From NCBI RefSeq assembly GCF_014109805.1, contig NZ_CP059400.1, positions 1,024,001 through 1,088,000 on the forward strand: a DNA stretch of 64,000 nucleotides, read 5' to 3'. The notes under the pieces were generated by a model, which searched no databases, was not told the origin of the DNA, and was given only the letters and a program-made list of their open reading frames with translations. The translations under genes and the position numbers were made by a program. This document shows positions 18,612-31,618 of this stretch, piece by piece. The stretch comes from Legionella sp. PC1000. Lineage in GTDB: Bacteria; Pseudomonadota; Gammaproteobacteria; Legionellales; Legionellaceae. The first letter of the stretch is position 1. Each line of letters opens with the position of its first letter.

Positions 18612-19256
18612 TTACCTTTGTTGAAACGCTGTAAGTTGAAAACAAATACTATGAGCACATAATTCAGCTAATAAGACACCACTCTCTTGATCAAGAAAAG
18701 TATTGCAATAGGTAAGTTCATTTTTAAAATCCTCTTCTTTTATTAAAAAATTACTTTTGATTGTGATTCTCATCGAGCTTTTATCCATGTAAGTTTGGAT
18801 TTCTAATTTCGCTCTGTGAAGCTTATTTTTTTCTACCGTGTGAATGCATTGTTTCAATAAACGAAATAAAACATGTCTGATCTGAAAACTATCAATGTGA
18901 AAATTAGGAAAATCTCTTTGAAAATTTAAGATTAAGCTAATCTTGTGATGTTTTATTTCATAGGAATATAGTGAAATAATCTCTGTAATAACGCTATGGA
19001 CGTCAGCAGACTTTTCTATGAGTTTTTCTTGAGATATGTGCTCATACAAGGAATCAATTTTATTTTTCAAGAAATCAGCCTGTTCATTAATTTTTTGCAA
19101 GACGCTTAGTATTTGTTCCAGGCTTAATTTGTTTTTTTGTATTCTGAGTTCACAACCTCCTAAATAGGCTTTAATTGCTGTTATTGGTTGATTTAATTCA
19201 TGGATCAATTCTGAAATATATTGATCTTGCGAATCGTCTTTCCTTATTTTTTTCAT
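18612..19256 (-). CDS. truncated histidine kinase with degenerate ATP-binding domain
   Basis: 214 residues. A clean H-box is near the start (SELIHELNQPITAIKAYL, His19), typical of FixL-type kinases. No sensor or membrane domain precedes it. The C-terminal part follows the HATPase layout (IDSFQIRHVLFRLLKQCIHTVE in place of the N-box; GVLLAELCAH where GLGLAIC is expected), but the N-box Asn and the glycines of the G1 and G2 boxes are missing. Autophosphorylation is therefore doubtful. It could accept phosphate or act as a phosphatase or scaffold for the adjacent FixJ-like regulator, five bases downstream. Confidence 0.8.
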   Translation of the reverse strand: MKKIRKDDSQDQYISELIHELNQPITAIKAYLGGCELRIQKNKLSLEQILSVLQKINEQADFLKNKIDSLYEHISQEKLIEKSADVHSVITEIISLYSYEIKHHKISLILNFQRDFPNFHIDSFQIRHVLFRLLKQCIHTVEKNKLHRAKLEIQTYMDKSSMRITIKSNFLIKEEDFKNELTYCNTFLDQESGVLLAELCAHSICFQLTAFQQR

Positions 19257-19541
19257 TTTTCCTTACCCAACAATTTACATACCCTAAATAAACTAAGCAT
19301 GCTGGGATAAACCATTTTTTACTCGCCATACATCTAACACAAATCCATATTAATTTATATAGTTTCTTTAGTTTATACTGGTTAACCTTAGTTGGAACTG
19401 GAATTACAGTACCGGTGGTTAAGGCGAATGAAGATGCAACTGTTGATAGTATAGGATTTATGTTTATGCCAGAGAAGGTATAAAACAAAAGTGAATCAGG
19501 TTACACTTTGAAAAGTATCAGGGAACAGTTAAAGGTAAGGA

Positions 19542-20782
19542 ATGCATTATATTGGTTTCATCATTGTGTTATTGATGAGCTTCATGAGTGATGGGGCGCT
19601 GGCGACTGCTCCCTTTACTTTTAAAGAGGCATTAGAAATTGCCTATCGTAATAATCCCGATTTGCAAGCAGAAATGGATAAAGCACAAGCAATGCGCGGT
19701 TATTTTATCCAAAGCGGCCTCTATCCCAATCCCCAACTGACCTTAACTGCTGAAAATTTTGGCGGCTCAGGCAGCTATTCTAGTTATGAGGCTGCGGAAA
19801 CCACGGCATCTGTAACTCAGCCTATTCCTTTAGGGCATCGTCTTGCTTATCTGAAAAACGCAACCTATGCAGATTATTTGGCTGCTTTGGCCCAGATTAA
19901 AGTTCAAAAAGCAGTACTTTATGTATCGGTTGGGGTGGCCTATGTTGATGCTTTGTACGCCGGTCAATGGCATCAAGTGACTAAAAAATTAATTCGCCTG
20001 AATGAAAGTATTGTGGCAGCGATCGAACGCAGGGTAAAAGCCGGGGTGGGTACTGAATTGGATTTACGCTTAGCCCAAGGACGTTTAGGCGAGGCGCGTA
20101 TTCAAGCACAAAAAGCGATGCGAGATGCGTTTTCTCAACGAGCAAAACTTGCCCGTTTATTAGGAGATGGATTGAGGATCGACAGGGCTTTGGTAGATAA
20201 AGGGTTACCCGATGTTGTATTAGATTGGTCATTTCTCTTGAAAAAATTACCACAAAGCCCGCAATTAATGCAAATGCAACTGCAACTTCGAGCAAAACGG
20301 GCAACAATTACAGCGGTTAAAAAATCAGTTTGGCCCGATTTAAATATTCAACTAGGAGGGCGTCATTTCTCCGATGATGGAAGTAATGCAGCAGTAATTT
20401 CTGCTTTTGCACAAGTGCCTGTTTTTGATCGAAATCAGGGAAAGATCCTGACGGCAGAGGCACAATTTACGCAAACAGCCCATGCATATCAAGGAGCACG
20501 GCTTGATGTACGGCAAAATGTTTATAATGTTTTTTTACAGGCGCAGCAAAGTCGTTACGAAGCGAATTTAGTTACTGAGTCACTTTTACCTTTAGCCCGT
20601 AAATCAATTAAACTTGCTGAAGATGGATACCAAATGGGCCGATACACCTATATTGAATTATCTCTTGCTTTAAATACATTATACGAAGAAGAACGGCACT
20701 ATCAACAAGCCCATGCGGATAATCATAAAGCATTAATTCAGCTTACGGGACTCTTAGGACTTCATCCTGCTAAGGAGAGTAA

Positions 20783-20786
<4 letters not shown>
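19542..20786 (+). CDS. helC: outer-membrane channel of RND metal efflux (TolC/CzcC family)
   Basis: 414 residues. Signal peptide of about 21 residues (ends ALA), then the long helical repeats of outer-membrane efflux proteins, with LEIAYRNNPDLQAEMDKA at the start of the first repeat and NPQLTLTAENFGGSG after it. It forms the outer exit duct of a tripartite pump. The stop overlaps the next gene's start (ATGA), so the three genes 19542-25173 form one operon. L. pneumophila HelCBA is the named relative; the symbol is assigned by family and gene order and could be a paralogue. Confidence 0.85.
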
Positions 20787-25173
<4,387 letters not shown>

Positions 25174-25322
25174 TTTTTTAGTATGTTCCTGATGTTGCAT
25201 TGCAGTACAGTACAGGTAGCGCGCTTTGAAAACGGTCAATTGATTCAGTTTTTTGCAGCTTATCATGAATTGTGTTTGCACTTTTTTTCAGGTAATTTGA
25301 TATATATAAAACAGATTCTTAC

Positions 25323-25844
25323 ATGGATGGTATTATGGCCGACATGATTATTTTGGCGATTCGTAATTTTACATTGACCTGTTTTATTTTAGGCCTGGTG
25401 TTTTCTTTTATAGAATGGTTGATAAAATCCAGGCCAATGCAAAAAGCCAAGGTTATTGAAATTATATTTTCCTGGTTTTTATTATTTAATATTGGCTTGG
25501 CTTATTTGTTTAATTTTGTAATGCATGTCTTCTTCGGTTATTTTACAGCACAGTTTATTGGCTGGCCGCAAAGCCCGTTTCAAATGGAGGTTGGCTTTGC
25601 AAGTTTGGGAATTGCTGTGAATGGGATAATTAGCTTTAGAAGCCAAATTGCTTTTCGTGCCGCAACGATTATTGTTCCTGCCATGTTCTTATGGGGGGCT
25701 GCTGGCGTTCATCTTTATCAAATGATGACTACCCATAATTTCGAACCCGGTAATGCGGGGACCATATTTTGGACTGATATTCTAATGCCTGCTGTCGCTT
25801 TTCTATTACTCTGGCTTCACCATCGCAACCCGCTTGCCCGATAG
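25323..25844 (+). CDS. DUF6790-type membrane protein
   Basis: 173 residues with five or so hydrophobic helices. The conserved stretch FIGWPQSPFQMEVGFASLGIA matches the DUF6790 family of small inner-membrane proteins of unknown role. The second ATG in frame (25335) has a GGATGG motif close upstream and may be the true start, which would shorten it by four residues. It stands alone downstream of the metal efflux operon, separated by 149 bp, so it is probably not part of it. Confidence 0.75.
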   Translation: MDGIMADMIILAIRNFTLTCFILGLVFSFIEWLIKSRPMQKAKVIEIIFSWFLLFNIGLAYLFNFVMHVFFGYFTAQFIGWPQSPFQMEVGFASLGIAVNGIISFRSQIAFRAATIIVPAMFLWGAAGVHLYQMMTTHNFEPGNAGTIFWTDILMPAVAFLLLWLHHRNPLAR

Positions 25845-25974
25845 GTGAGTGGGTTCAGATAAAACACGTCATTCCTTGGTATTTATTACTTTTTTTTCAG
25901 GTGAAGCTTCATTTGACAAAGTTGCTTTTTATTACCAAAATTTATAGATACCCATCGAGTTATGGAGGTGAGTC

Positions 25975-26487
25975 ATGAGCAAAGTAACTCAATTCAAGAA
26001 AGGATCTCCTTCTAAAGGATCTTCCATTCAAATTAATCGTACGCACAATCCTTTTTTAAGTCTGCAAAATGAAGTAGATAGATTATTTAGAGACTTTAAT
26101 GATTTTTTACCTACATCTAAATTCAATTTGGGACAATTTGAAAAGCTGGATCTTTCTCCTTCAATGGACGTTGTTGAGGACAAAGAGCATTTTTGTGTTC
26201 AGTTAGAAATGCCTGGCATGGATGAAAAAGACGTTAAAGTGTCTATAGCTGACAATGTACTCACTATAAGTGGTGAAAAGTCCAGTGCGAAGAAAAATGA
26301 GGGTAAAAAATTTATATCCCGAGAAATTAGTTATGGAAAATATGAACGTTCCATTTCGTTACCTTCAACAGTTGATCTCGCTAAAGCAAAAGCAACATTT
26401 AAAAAAGGAATGCTTTGGGTTGATTTACCTAAAAAATTAGAATCCAAATCAGGTGTGCGATCAATAAAAGTTGAACAAGCCAAATAG
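25975..26487 (+). CDS. small heat-shock protein (Hsp20)
   Basis: 170 residues. The alpha-crystallin domain covers roughly residues 58-150, with SPSMDVVEDKEHFCVQLEMPG at its start and GMLWVDLPKK as the terminal strand motif. A basic, Ser-rich N-terminal arm precedes it, and the C-terminus keeps an IxV-like tail (SIKVEQ) for oligomer contact. ATP-independent holdase in the cytosol. A full Shine-Dalgarno (GGAGGTGA) precedes the ATG, suggesting high expression. Confidence 0.93.
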   Translation: MSKVTQFKKGSPSKGSSIQINRTHNPFLSLQNEVDRLFRDFNDFLPTSKFNLGQFEKLDLSPSMDVVEDKEHFCVQLEMPGMDEKDVKVSIADNVLTISGEKSSAKKNEGKKFISREISYGKYERSISLPSTVDLAKAKATFKKGMLWVDLPKKLESKSGVRSIKVEQAK

Positions 26488-26496
26488 ATCTTAATA

Positions 26497-26519
26497 GCCT
26501 CATAGTTAAACTATGGGGC
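26497..26519 (+). terminator. hairpin after hsp20
   Basis: 9-bp stem GCCTCATAG/CTATGGGGC (one G-T wobble) with a 5-base loop, 10 bp after the hsp20 stop. The following T-run is short. Confidence 0.5.
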
Positions 26520-26539
26520 ATTATCTAAGACTAGATCAT

Positions 26540-26689
26540 TCACGCATTTATCCAAAAAATACGCACTAAAACGTACAAAGTGGCCATGCCTAAAATAGGG
26601 ATAACAAGAAAAGCAAGAACGTTATAAAATCCTATTCTATTCTCTGGCGAAGCATTGTAAAACGCTTTAAATTTTTTCCACAGGGACAT
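26540..26689 (-). CDS. 49-residue single-helix membrane protein
   Basis: Too short for the six-frame list. It starts MSLWKKFKAFYNASPENRIG and continues into one 22-residue hydrophobic helix (VLAFLVIPILGMATLYVLV) before a short polar end. GGAG lies ten bases before the ATG. The basic amphipathic start plus one helix is the look of a real small inner-membrane protein. No family recognised. It converges with hsp20. Confidence 0.5.
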   Translation of the reverse strand: MSLWKKFKAFYNASPENRIGFYNVLAFLVIPILGMATLYVLVRIFWINA

Positions 26690-26836
26690 TAGAAACGATC
26701 TCCATTTTTTGCTTAAGCTTCATTGAATAAGATTATAGATTCTAAAGAGGTCTAATGGTACTCTTTAGACCAGCCGATTACAGGTTCGATTCAAAATCAA
26801 TGGCAAGGTTGGGCTTGCTCGTTATGAGGATGTAAA

Positions 26837-27340
26837 ATGTTGCTTTTTAGTGCTGCGTTGTTTAAACATAAATTGAATTTTAAACCACTATCAGAACGCA
26901 TGGAGTATTTATCGCTGGCTGCAACTTGGGCAGAAGAAGAATGGGGATATATTCGTAATAAAGGAGTTGAATTTCGTAAGGGTGTTCTCAATAATTTGAA
27001 GGAGCATGTCTATATAGGGACTTTGAATGGTACACCGGTTGCCTTATTTGCTTTATTCCCCAAAGAAATGGCTCCTGAGTTTAACGAAAAGAAGTTTAAA
27101 GCACCTATTATAAGTGACTTAATGTATGTTTATGTGGATAAGCCTTATCGCGGATTAGGTTTTGGCACACAAATAATTGAAAAGGCCAAAGAAATTGCTA
27201 AAACACAAAAAGCGGAATTTATCATGCTGGATACATTAAAACCTTCACTAAATCGATTTTATAAAAATGCCGGGGCTGAAGTTATTGCAGAGAATCAGTT
27301 GTTTTCTCATCCTACAGATGTTTTAACAATTAGATTGTAG
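26837..27340 (+). CDS. GNAT-family acetyltransferase
   Basis: 167 residues. The acetyl-CoA-binding motif A is visible in YVYVDKPYRGLGFGTQIIEKA (R/Q-x-x-G-x-G/A as RGLGFG), followed by FIMLDTLKPSLNRFYKNAGAE, the usual motif B with its Tyr. A GAGG site lies before the ATG. The substrate is unknown. Downstream sits a GC-rich hairpin repeat that may end the transcript. Confidence 0.85.
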   Translation: MLLFSAALFKHKLNFKPLSERMEYLSLAATWAEEEWGYIRNKGVEFRKGVLNNLKEHVYIGTLNGTPVALFALFPKEMAPEFNEKKFKAPIISDLMYVYVDKPYRGLGFGTQIIEKAKEIAKTQKAEFIMLDTLKPSLNRFYKNAGAEVIAENQLFSHPTDVLTIRL

Positions 27341-27342
27341 AA

Positions 27343-27424
27343 TTCTGCGGACACCCCCGCGAACAGGTCGTGGGGGCGGAACGTCGGAGTAGAGCTGGCC
27401 TTGGTTTTCAGCGATGTGTAGAAG
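27343..27424 (+). repeat. dispersed GC-rich hairpin repeat, copy B
   Basis: Best copy of the family. The core folds into a 9-bp stem CCCCCGCGA/TCGTGGGGG (one G-T wobble) with a 5-base loop, and the right end reads TTTTCAGCGATGTGTAGAAG. It lies between the convergent GNAT gene and a hypothetical gene. Copy D (61121-61207) is the same sequence in the opposite orientation with compensating wobble pairs in the stem. Confidence 0.75.
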
Positions 27425-27484
27425 ATACAGGAAGTATAACCTGGGCTACGCGGATATTTCACCCAGGATAGACAATTGAACGCT

Positions 27485-28039
27485 TTATAACGTAGCAAGC
27501 CTAGATTTAAAGTTTAAAAAGTCGATATCCCCCAGATCAGCCCCAAATTTTGCGCTTGCTTGCACCAGGGTATCCGTAGTAACGGCTTCCATAATATCGA
27601 TTAAAGGGGTTTCTTTATAGCGTCTCATGGATTTAACGTGTTTTTCCAAATTCTGTCCAGCAACTGTTTGAGGATTAGTATGATTCAATTGAAATTGCCC
27701 TAGTCCTATTTCACTGGTTACTTTATCCAGTGCTTGTTGATAGGAAGTGGCCATACCCGATTTAATTGCTTTTACTACTGAGTCAACAGGAGTCCCTTGC
27801 TTCAGTAACTGAGCGCATATATCCGCCAATTGATTGATTTCATTGATATAGCCTTGTTGTTTGCGTAACATTAATATTTTCATGGCTGAGGCAGCTGTCG
27901 AACTGACTTGGGGAATATCTGCGGTTAATTCCTCTTCAAATAAAGCATCTAAAGAAAATACAGGTTGATTTGTTACATCAATTTTTTTTTGCACAATAGA
28001 CTCCAAAAATAGAATTAGATGGATAAATTGCTCACGCAT
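27485..28039 (-). CDS. hypothetical soluble helical protein
   Basis: 184 residues, no signal peptide, mostly helical and rich in Gln, Ala and Leu. Residues 60-130 show amphipathic helices such as SAMKILMLRKQQGYINEINQ. No domain recognised. It is divergent from an AraC-type regulator 125 bp away, so the two may share a control region. Confidence 0.6.
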   Translation of the reverse strand: MREQFIHLILFLESIVQKKIDVTNQPVFSLDALFEEELTADIPQVSSTAASAMKILMLRKQQGYINEINQLADICAQLLKQGTPVDSVVKAIKSGMATSYQQALDKVTSEIGLGQFQLNHTNPQTVAGQNLEKHVKSMRRYKETPLIDIMEAVTTDTLVQASAKFGADLGDIDFLNFKSRLATL

Positions 28040-28163
28040 TGAGCAAAATAATCAAGCATTATGTAGTAATTTTGCTCAACTGTAAAGGCTTTTTCAAAAT
28101 AAAAGAAGAGAGAAACCTACTGAAATATGCTTCACTTCATGTGGTATAATAAGACTATTTTTA

Positions 28164-28943
28164 TTGTTTTCCGAGCGAGTAGTTAAATTGATTTCCAATC
28201 GTATCGATCTTCGTTCTTATCATACCGAAAGTTGTAGTCATGCTCATGATTTTGCGCAATTGGTTTTACCTCTCGCAGGCTCCATGGAGTTAGAGTCAGG
28301 TCTTTATTCGGGTGTGGTGGATACGCATGTAGGTGCATTTATTGCACCTAATGAACGGCATTGTTTTGCAGGAAGTCAGAAAAATCTTTTTTTAGTGGTT
28401 GATGTGGCTGCCCAAAATCATCTATTTGAAGATCGCAGATCGCATGCGTTTAATTTAACTGCGGGCGTTAAAAAACTGTTACATTTTACACATCATTATT
28501 TAGCAGCTAAAGAAGGAGATTTCTTTACTGATTCTTTAATTAATCAATTACTTATTCATTTTACTACAAAATCTTTTTCGCCCGAGTCGGATCCAATAGC
28601 AATTAAGGCAAAAAACTGGATTGATCTGTATTTTGCGGATGCTGTAGATGTACGTAAAGTCGCACAGCACTGTCATTTGAGCGTAAGTCAATTACAACGT
28701 CGGTTCAAACATGCTTTGGGATCCAGCATGGCCGAGTATTGGCGATTTAAAAAATTACACCACGCAAAGCAACTGTTGTCTTCAAAAAATCTTTCTATTG
28801 AAGCCATCGCTTTTGCAGTGGGTTATGAAAATTTACCTGCATTTAGTCGACGATTCAGTAAAGTATTTGGTGAGTCGCCTTCTCAATGGAGAACAAAAGC
28901 GTTATCAGCAAATAAAATGCGTGAACCAGATAACTCATGCTGA
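28164..28943 (+). CDS. AraC-family transcriptional regulator
   Basis: 259 residues from a TTG, or slightly fewer from another weak start; no ATG fits. The N-terminal 130 residues look like a cupin ligand-binding domain (SHAHDFAQLVLPLAGSMELE). The C-terminal 100 hold two helix-turn-helix motifs (VRKVAQHCHLSVSQLQRRFK and IEAIAFAVGYENLPAFSRRF). An EamA-type exporter begins 54 bp downstream on the same strand; this layout resembles regulators that control their own neighbouring exporter. Confidence 0.88.
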   Translation: MFSERVVKLISNRIDLRSYHTESCSHAHDFAQLVLPLAGSMELESGLYSGVVDTHVGAFIAPNERHCFAGSQKNLFLVVDVAAQNHLFEDRRSHAFNLTAGVKKLLHFTHHYLAAKEGDFFTDSLINQLLIHFTTKSFSPESDPIAIKAKNWIDLYFADAVDVRKVAQHCHLSVSQLQRRFKHALGSSMAEYWRFKKLHHAKQLLSSKNLSIEAIAFAVGYENLPAFSRRFSKVFGESPSQWRTKALSANKMREPDNSC

Positions 28944-28997
28944 TTTTAAAATTGATAAACTACTGATTCGTTTTTCAATTTAAAGAAGTGATTTATA

Positions 28998-29900
28998 ATG
29001 AAAAAATCCAACGCTTATTTTCTGCAAGGCATGCTTTTTCTTATCCTGGCGCAAATTATGGTAGGCGTGAATATTGTTTTTTCCAAGTACGTGCTTTCCT
29101 CAATTCCCATTCTCTTTCTATTAACGCTTCGGTTTACTTTGGCAACACTCATTTTATTACCCTTACATTGGCTGACACCTGCCAAAAGCAAACCGGTTCG
29201 TTATTATTTTTCCCAATTAAAGCAAAAAGATTGGATTTTTATTGGTGCCCAGGCAATCTCTGCAGGGGTGTTGTTTAATTTCCTTATTTTATGGGGATTA
29301 AATTACACTGATGCCAATGTGGCAGGCATTATTACCAGTGCTTTACCTGCAATTATTGCGATGATGTCCTGGATTATTCTTGGGGAAAAAATTTCAGGGA
29401 AGAAAGCCATTTGTGTGGGTTTTGCTACACTGGGATTAGTTGTTATCGCATGCGATAAATTAGCTGGCGTGCGGGTAAATCATTCTTTTTGGGGGGATGC
29501 GCTTGTTTTAATCTCCCTTTTGCCTGAAGCAACTTATTATATTTTAAGTAAAATGCATAAAAATTCTCTTCCAGTATTTTTAATTTCTTCTCTGCTTAAT
29601 GCAATTAATGCTTTTTTATTATTACTTTGCCTGAGCTTTAGTACCTGGAAAAGTTTAACCATCCCGCCTTTAGACTGGCTTATTTTGATCATTTTAGGTT
29701 TAAGCTCGGGTCTTTTTTACGTTTTTTGGAGTTTTGGTTGTCAGAGGGTGGATGGTGTAATGACTTCATTATCAACTGCTGTGATGCCATTAGCTACAGT
29801 GCTCATCGCGTGGATGTTGCTTGGTGAGCATTTAACTCCCGGACAGGCTATCGGGATGGGCATGGTTATTCTTTCTATTGCTGTATATGCAAAACGGTAG
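28998..29900 (+). CDS. EamA/DMT-family transporter
   Basis: 300 residues with ten hydrophobic helices in two repeated EamA halves (around residues 10-145 and 155-298). LGEKISGKKAICVGFATLGL and LGEHLTPGQAIGMGMVILSI are the matching ends of the two halves, a clear internal duplication. The family exports amino acids, metabolites or drugs; the substrate is unknown. Probably co-transcribed with the AraC gene before it. Confidence 0.9.
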   Translation: MKKSNAYFLQGMLFLILAQIMVGVNIVFSKYVLSSIPILFLLTLRFTLATLILLPLHWLTPAKSKPVRYYFSQLKQKDWIFIGAQAISAGVLFNFLILWGLNYTDANVAGIITSALPAIIAMMSWIILGEKISGKKAICVGFATLGLVVIACDKLAGVRVNHSFWGDALVLISLLPEATYYILSKMHKNSLPVFLISSLLNAINAFLLLLCLSFSTWKSLTIPPLDWLILIILGLSSGLFYVFWSFGCQRVDGVMTSLSTAVMPLATVLIAWMLLGEHLTPGQAIGMGMVILSIAVYAKR

Positions 29901-30102
29901 AGCAGATAATTTTATGAGCCATTTGCTTTATTAGATGATTTTTTTCAGATCAGGAGGGTGTGACCTCGCATTAATACATAAGTCATTAACAGTAAGGACT
30001 TATTTCATTAATGATCTTTGTAATATCAATTTGTCGTTTTAATATCCCATTATTCAAGTATAATAATCCCTTTTTTTCTAATTCACTCGAGTTGTAAAAA
30101 GC

Positions 30103-31095
30103 GTGCAAGCCAAATTCGAATTATTTAATGAATTGCCCCCAGAAATCCGAAGAGAAATAGCACAATGTTTATCAACTCCTGATTTAGTAAATTTTACTAT
30201 GGCATCAAAGAAGCATTGGGATTTTTTTAAGCCCATATTGAATGTCCGTAAATTATTAAACCATATTGTACGCGGTGAGTACGATTCGGTTCAATCGATA
30301 TTAAAAAACGATAGGAGTTTAATTTTTAAAAGAGGCAGAGTGACCGATTGCTCTGGTCGAATCTTTGAAAATATTAGCGCCTTTGAATACGCACTTTGGG
30401 CCTTGGATAAACATATGTGGTCGATGATGCTTGAATGCTTACCCCAAAACGAAGAAGGTAAAAAGATATTAGCAATGCTACTTTCTCAATATCATAACGT
30501 AAATACAAAAGGGGTAACTTACAGGCTTAATGGAGAAACAGTCACAGAGAGTCATTTTGATTTCAAGAACACCATCATTAAAGAACTGCAAATGCAAGTC
30601 GATTCTATACATGCACCTGGGGATAAGGATTGGGTTGCCATTGATAAGCAATGGAGAGAAGGTGTTGGTAGTTCACAAAAGAACCTTCCTATGCATGTTG
30701 TTTATGAATACTGCTCTGATATGCCTTTTTATCCTATGCCTGAATTTACTTCCCGGCCAAAATCATCAAAGAAATTTTATAATTGGATAACTGAAAAGAT
30801 GGAAAATTGGTTTGAGGATAATTCTAAATTGGGTAGTGATTTTGCAATATATAAGGCGCGGCAAACGACGTGCGGGTCGGGGGGCGCGTGGGGGCGTGTT
30901 CCCACTGGGATGCTGAGTGTGTTTGTGGCCGACCTGGATTTAGCCGCCATAGAGACATTATGTGAAGTAAGAACAAAGGAGTTTATCAATCTTGAGTCGC
31001 AACTTGAAGAACAGATGATGGTTGATAACCAGCACAAAGCACGTCAAAATTTCCCAAAAACCATAGATCCTGGTATTTTCTTATTATCTATCTAA
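30103..31095 (+). CDS. F-box protein, candidate Dot/Icm effector
   Basis: 330 residues starting at GTG 30103. Residues 8-50 form an F-box (FNELPPEIRREIAQCLSTPDLVNFTMASKKHWDFF broken here at LPPEIRREI and DLVNFTMAS), a motif that in eukaryotes binds Skp1 in SCF ubiquitin ligases and is not used by bacteria for themselves. The remainder has no recognised domain; the region 45-140 is helical in the style of short repeats. Bacterial F-box proteins in Legionella are known translocated substrates, so secretion is a well-founded inference. A short GC-rich patch lies near 30870-30900. Confidence 0.75.
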   Translation: MQAKFELFNELPPEIRREIAQCLSTPDLVNFTMASKKHWDFFKPILNVRKLLNHIVRGEYDSVQSILKNDRSLIFKRGRVTDCSGRIFENISAFEYALWALDKHMWSMMLECLPQNEEGKKILAMLLSQYHNVNTKGVTYRLNGETVTESHFDFKNTIIKELQMQVDSIHAPGDKDWVAIDKQWREGVGSSQKNLPMHVVYEYCSDMPFYPMPEFTSRPKSSKKFYNWITEKMENWFEDNSKLGSDFAIYKARQTTCGSGGAWGRVPTGMLSVFVADLDLAAIETLCEVRTKEFINLESQLEEQMMVDNQHKARQNFPKTIDPGIFLLSI

Positions 31096-31129
31096 TCCAG
31101 GCCTTTCTCCGATATTAAGAAGGAATCTA

Positions 31130-31552
31130 ATGATTGCACAAAAAAAATGGGAGCATTTTTCTCATGAATCAGACATAGGGGTGAGGGGGTGCGGATCTAC
31201 AATAGCCGAGGCTTTTGCAATGGGCGCTTTGGCCCTGACCAATGTGATTACTAGCTCAGAATTAATCCAACCTCACAAGACGCTGCGTATAACGTGTGAG
31301 GCACCGAATCAGGAGATTTTATTTGTCGACTGGTTAAATGCCATTATTTATAACATGGCAATTCACAATATGCTGTTTAGTCAATTCGATGTTTCCATTA
31401 AGAGGCAGAAGTTAACTGCTATAATTGCAGGAGAGCTTGTGGATATCAATCGACATCAACCTGCAGTAGAGGTCAAAGGTGCTACGTTCACGGAGTTAAA
31501 AGTTTATCAAAGTGATGGCACCTGGGTGGCTCAATGTGTGGTGGACGTGTAA
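31130..31552 (+). CDS. archease (RtcB activator)
   Basis: 140 residues. Opens with WEHFSHESDIGVRGCGSTIAEAF, the archease signature including the metal-binding Asp, and ends with the family's GTWVAQCVVDV. Archease binds metal and helps RtcB load GMP and turn over. It lies 66 bp upstream of rtcB on the same strand, the common archease-rtcB operon. It starts 34 bp after the F-box gene, so a longer transcript is possible. Confidence 0.93.
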   Translation: MIAQKKWEHFSHESDIGVRGCGSTIAEAFAMGALALTNVITSSELIQPHKTLRITCEAPNQEILFVDWLNAIIYNMAIHNMLFSQFDVSIKRQKLTAIIAGELVDINRHQPAVEVKGATFTELKVYQSDGTWVAQCVVDV

Positions 31553-31618
31553 TTTCTTTTTCATATCCTGTATTCCTTAATTTTTAAAATAAGCTCTTGG
31601 AGATAAGGTAGAAAATCA

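Noticed and set aside
19290..19483. open plus-strand frame before the efflux operon ending PEKV
   Set aside because: No proper start codon or ribosome site; could be a leftover but cannot be supported.
19198..19488. 96-codon minus-strand ORF overlapping the kinase start
   Set aside because: Composition is irregular, no ribosome site, and the kinase frame is clearly real.
26755..26810. tRNA-like stretch with GGTTCGATTC
   Set aside because: The T-loop-like sequence is present, but no acceptor stem, D-arm or anticodon arm can be paired around it; the nearby GGTCTAA/TTAGACC is just a hairpin.
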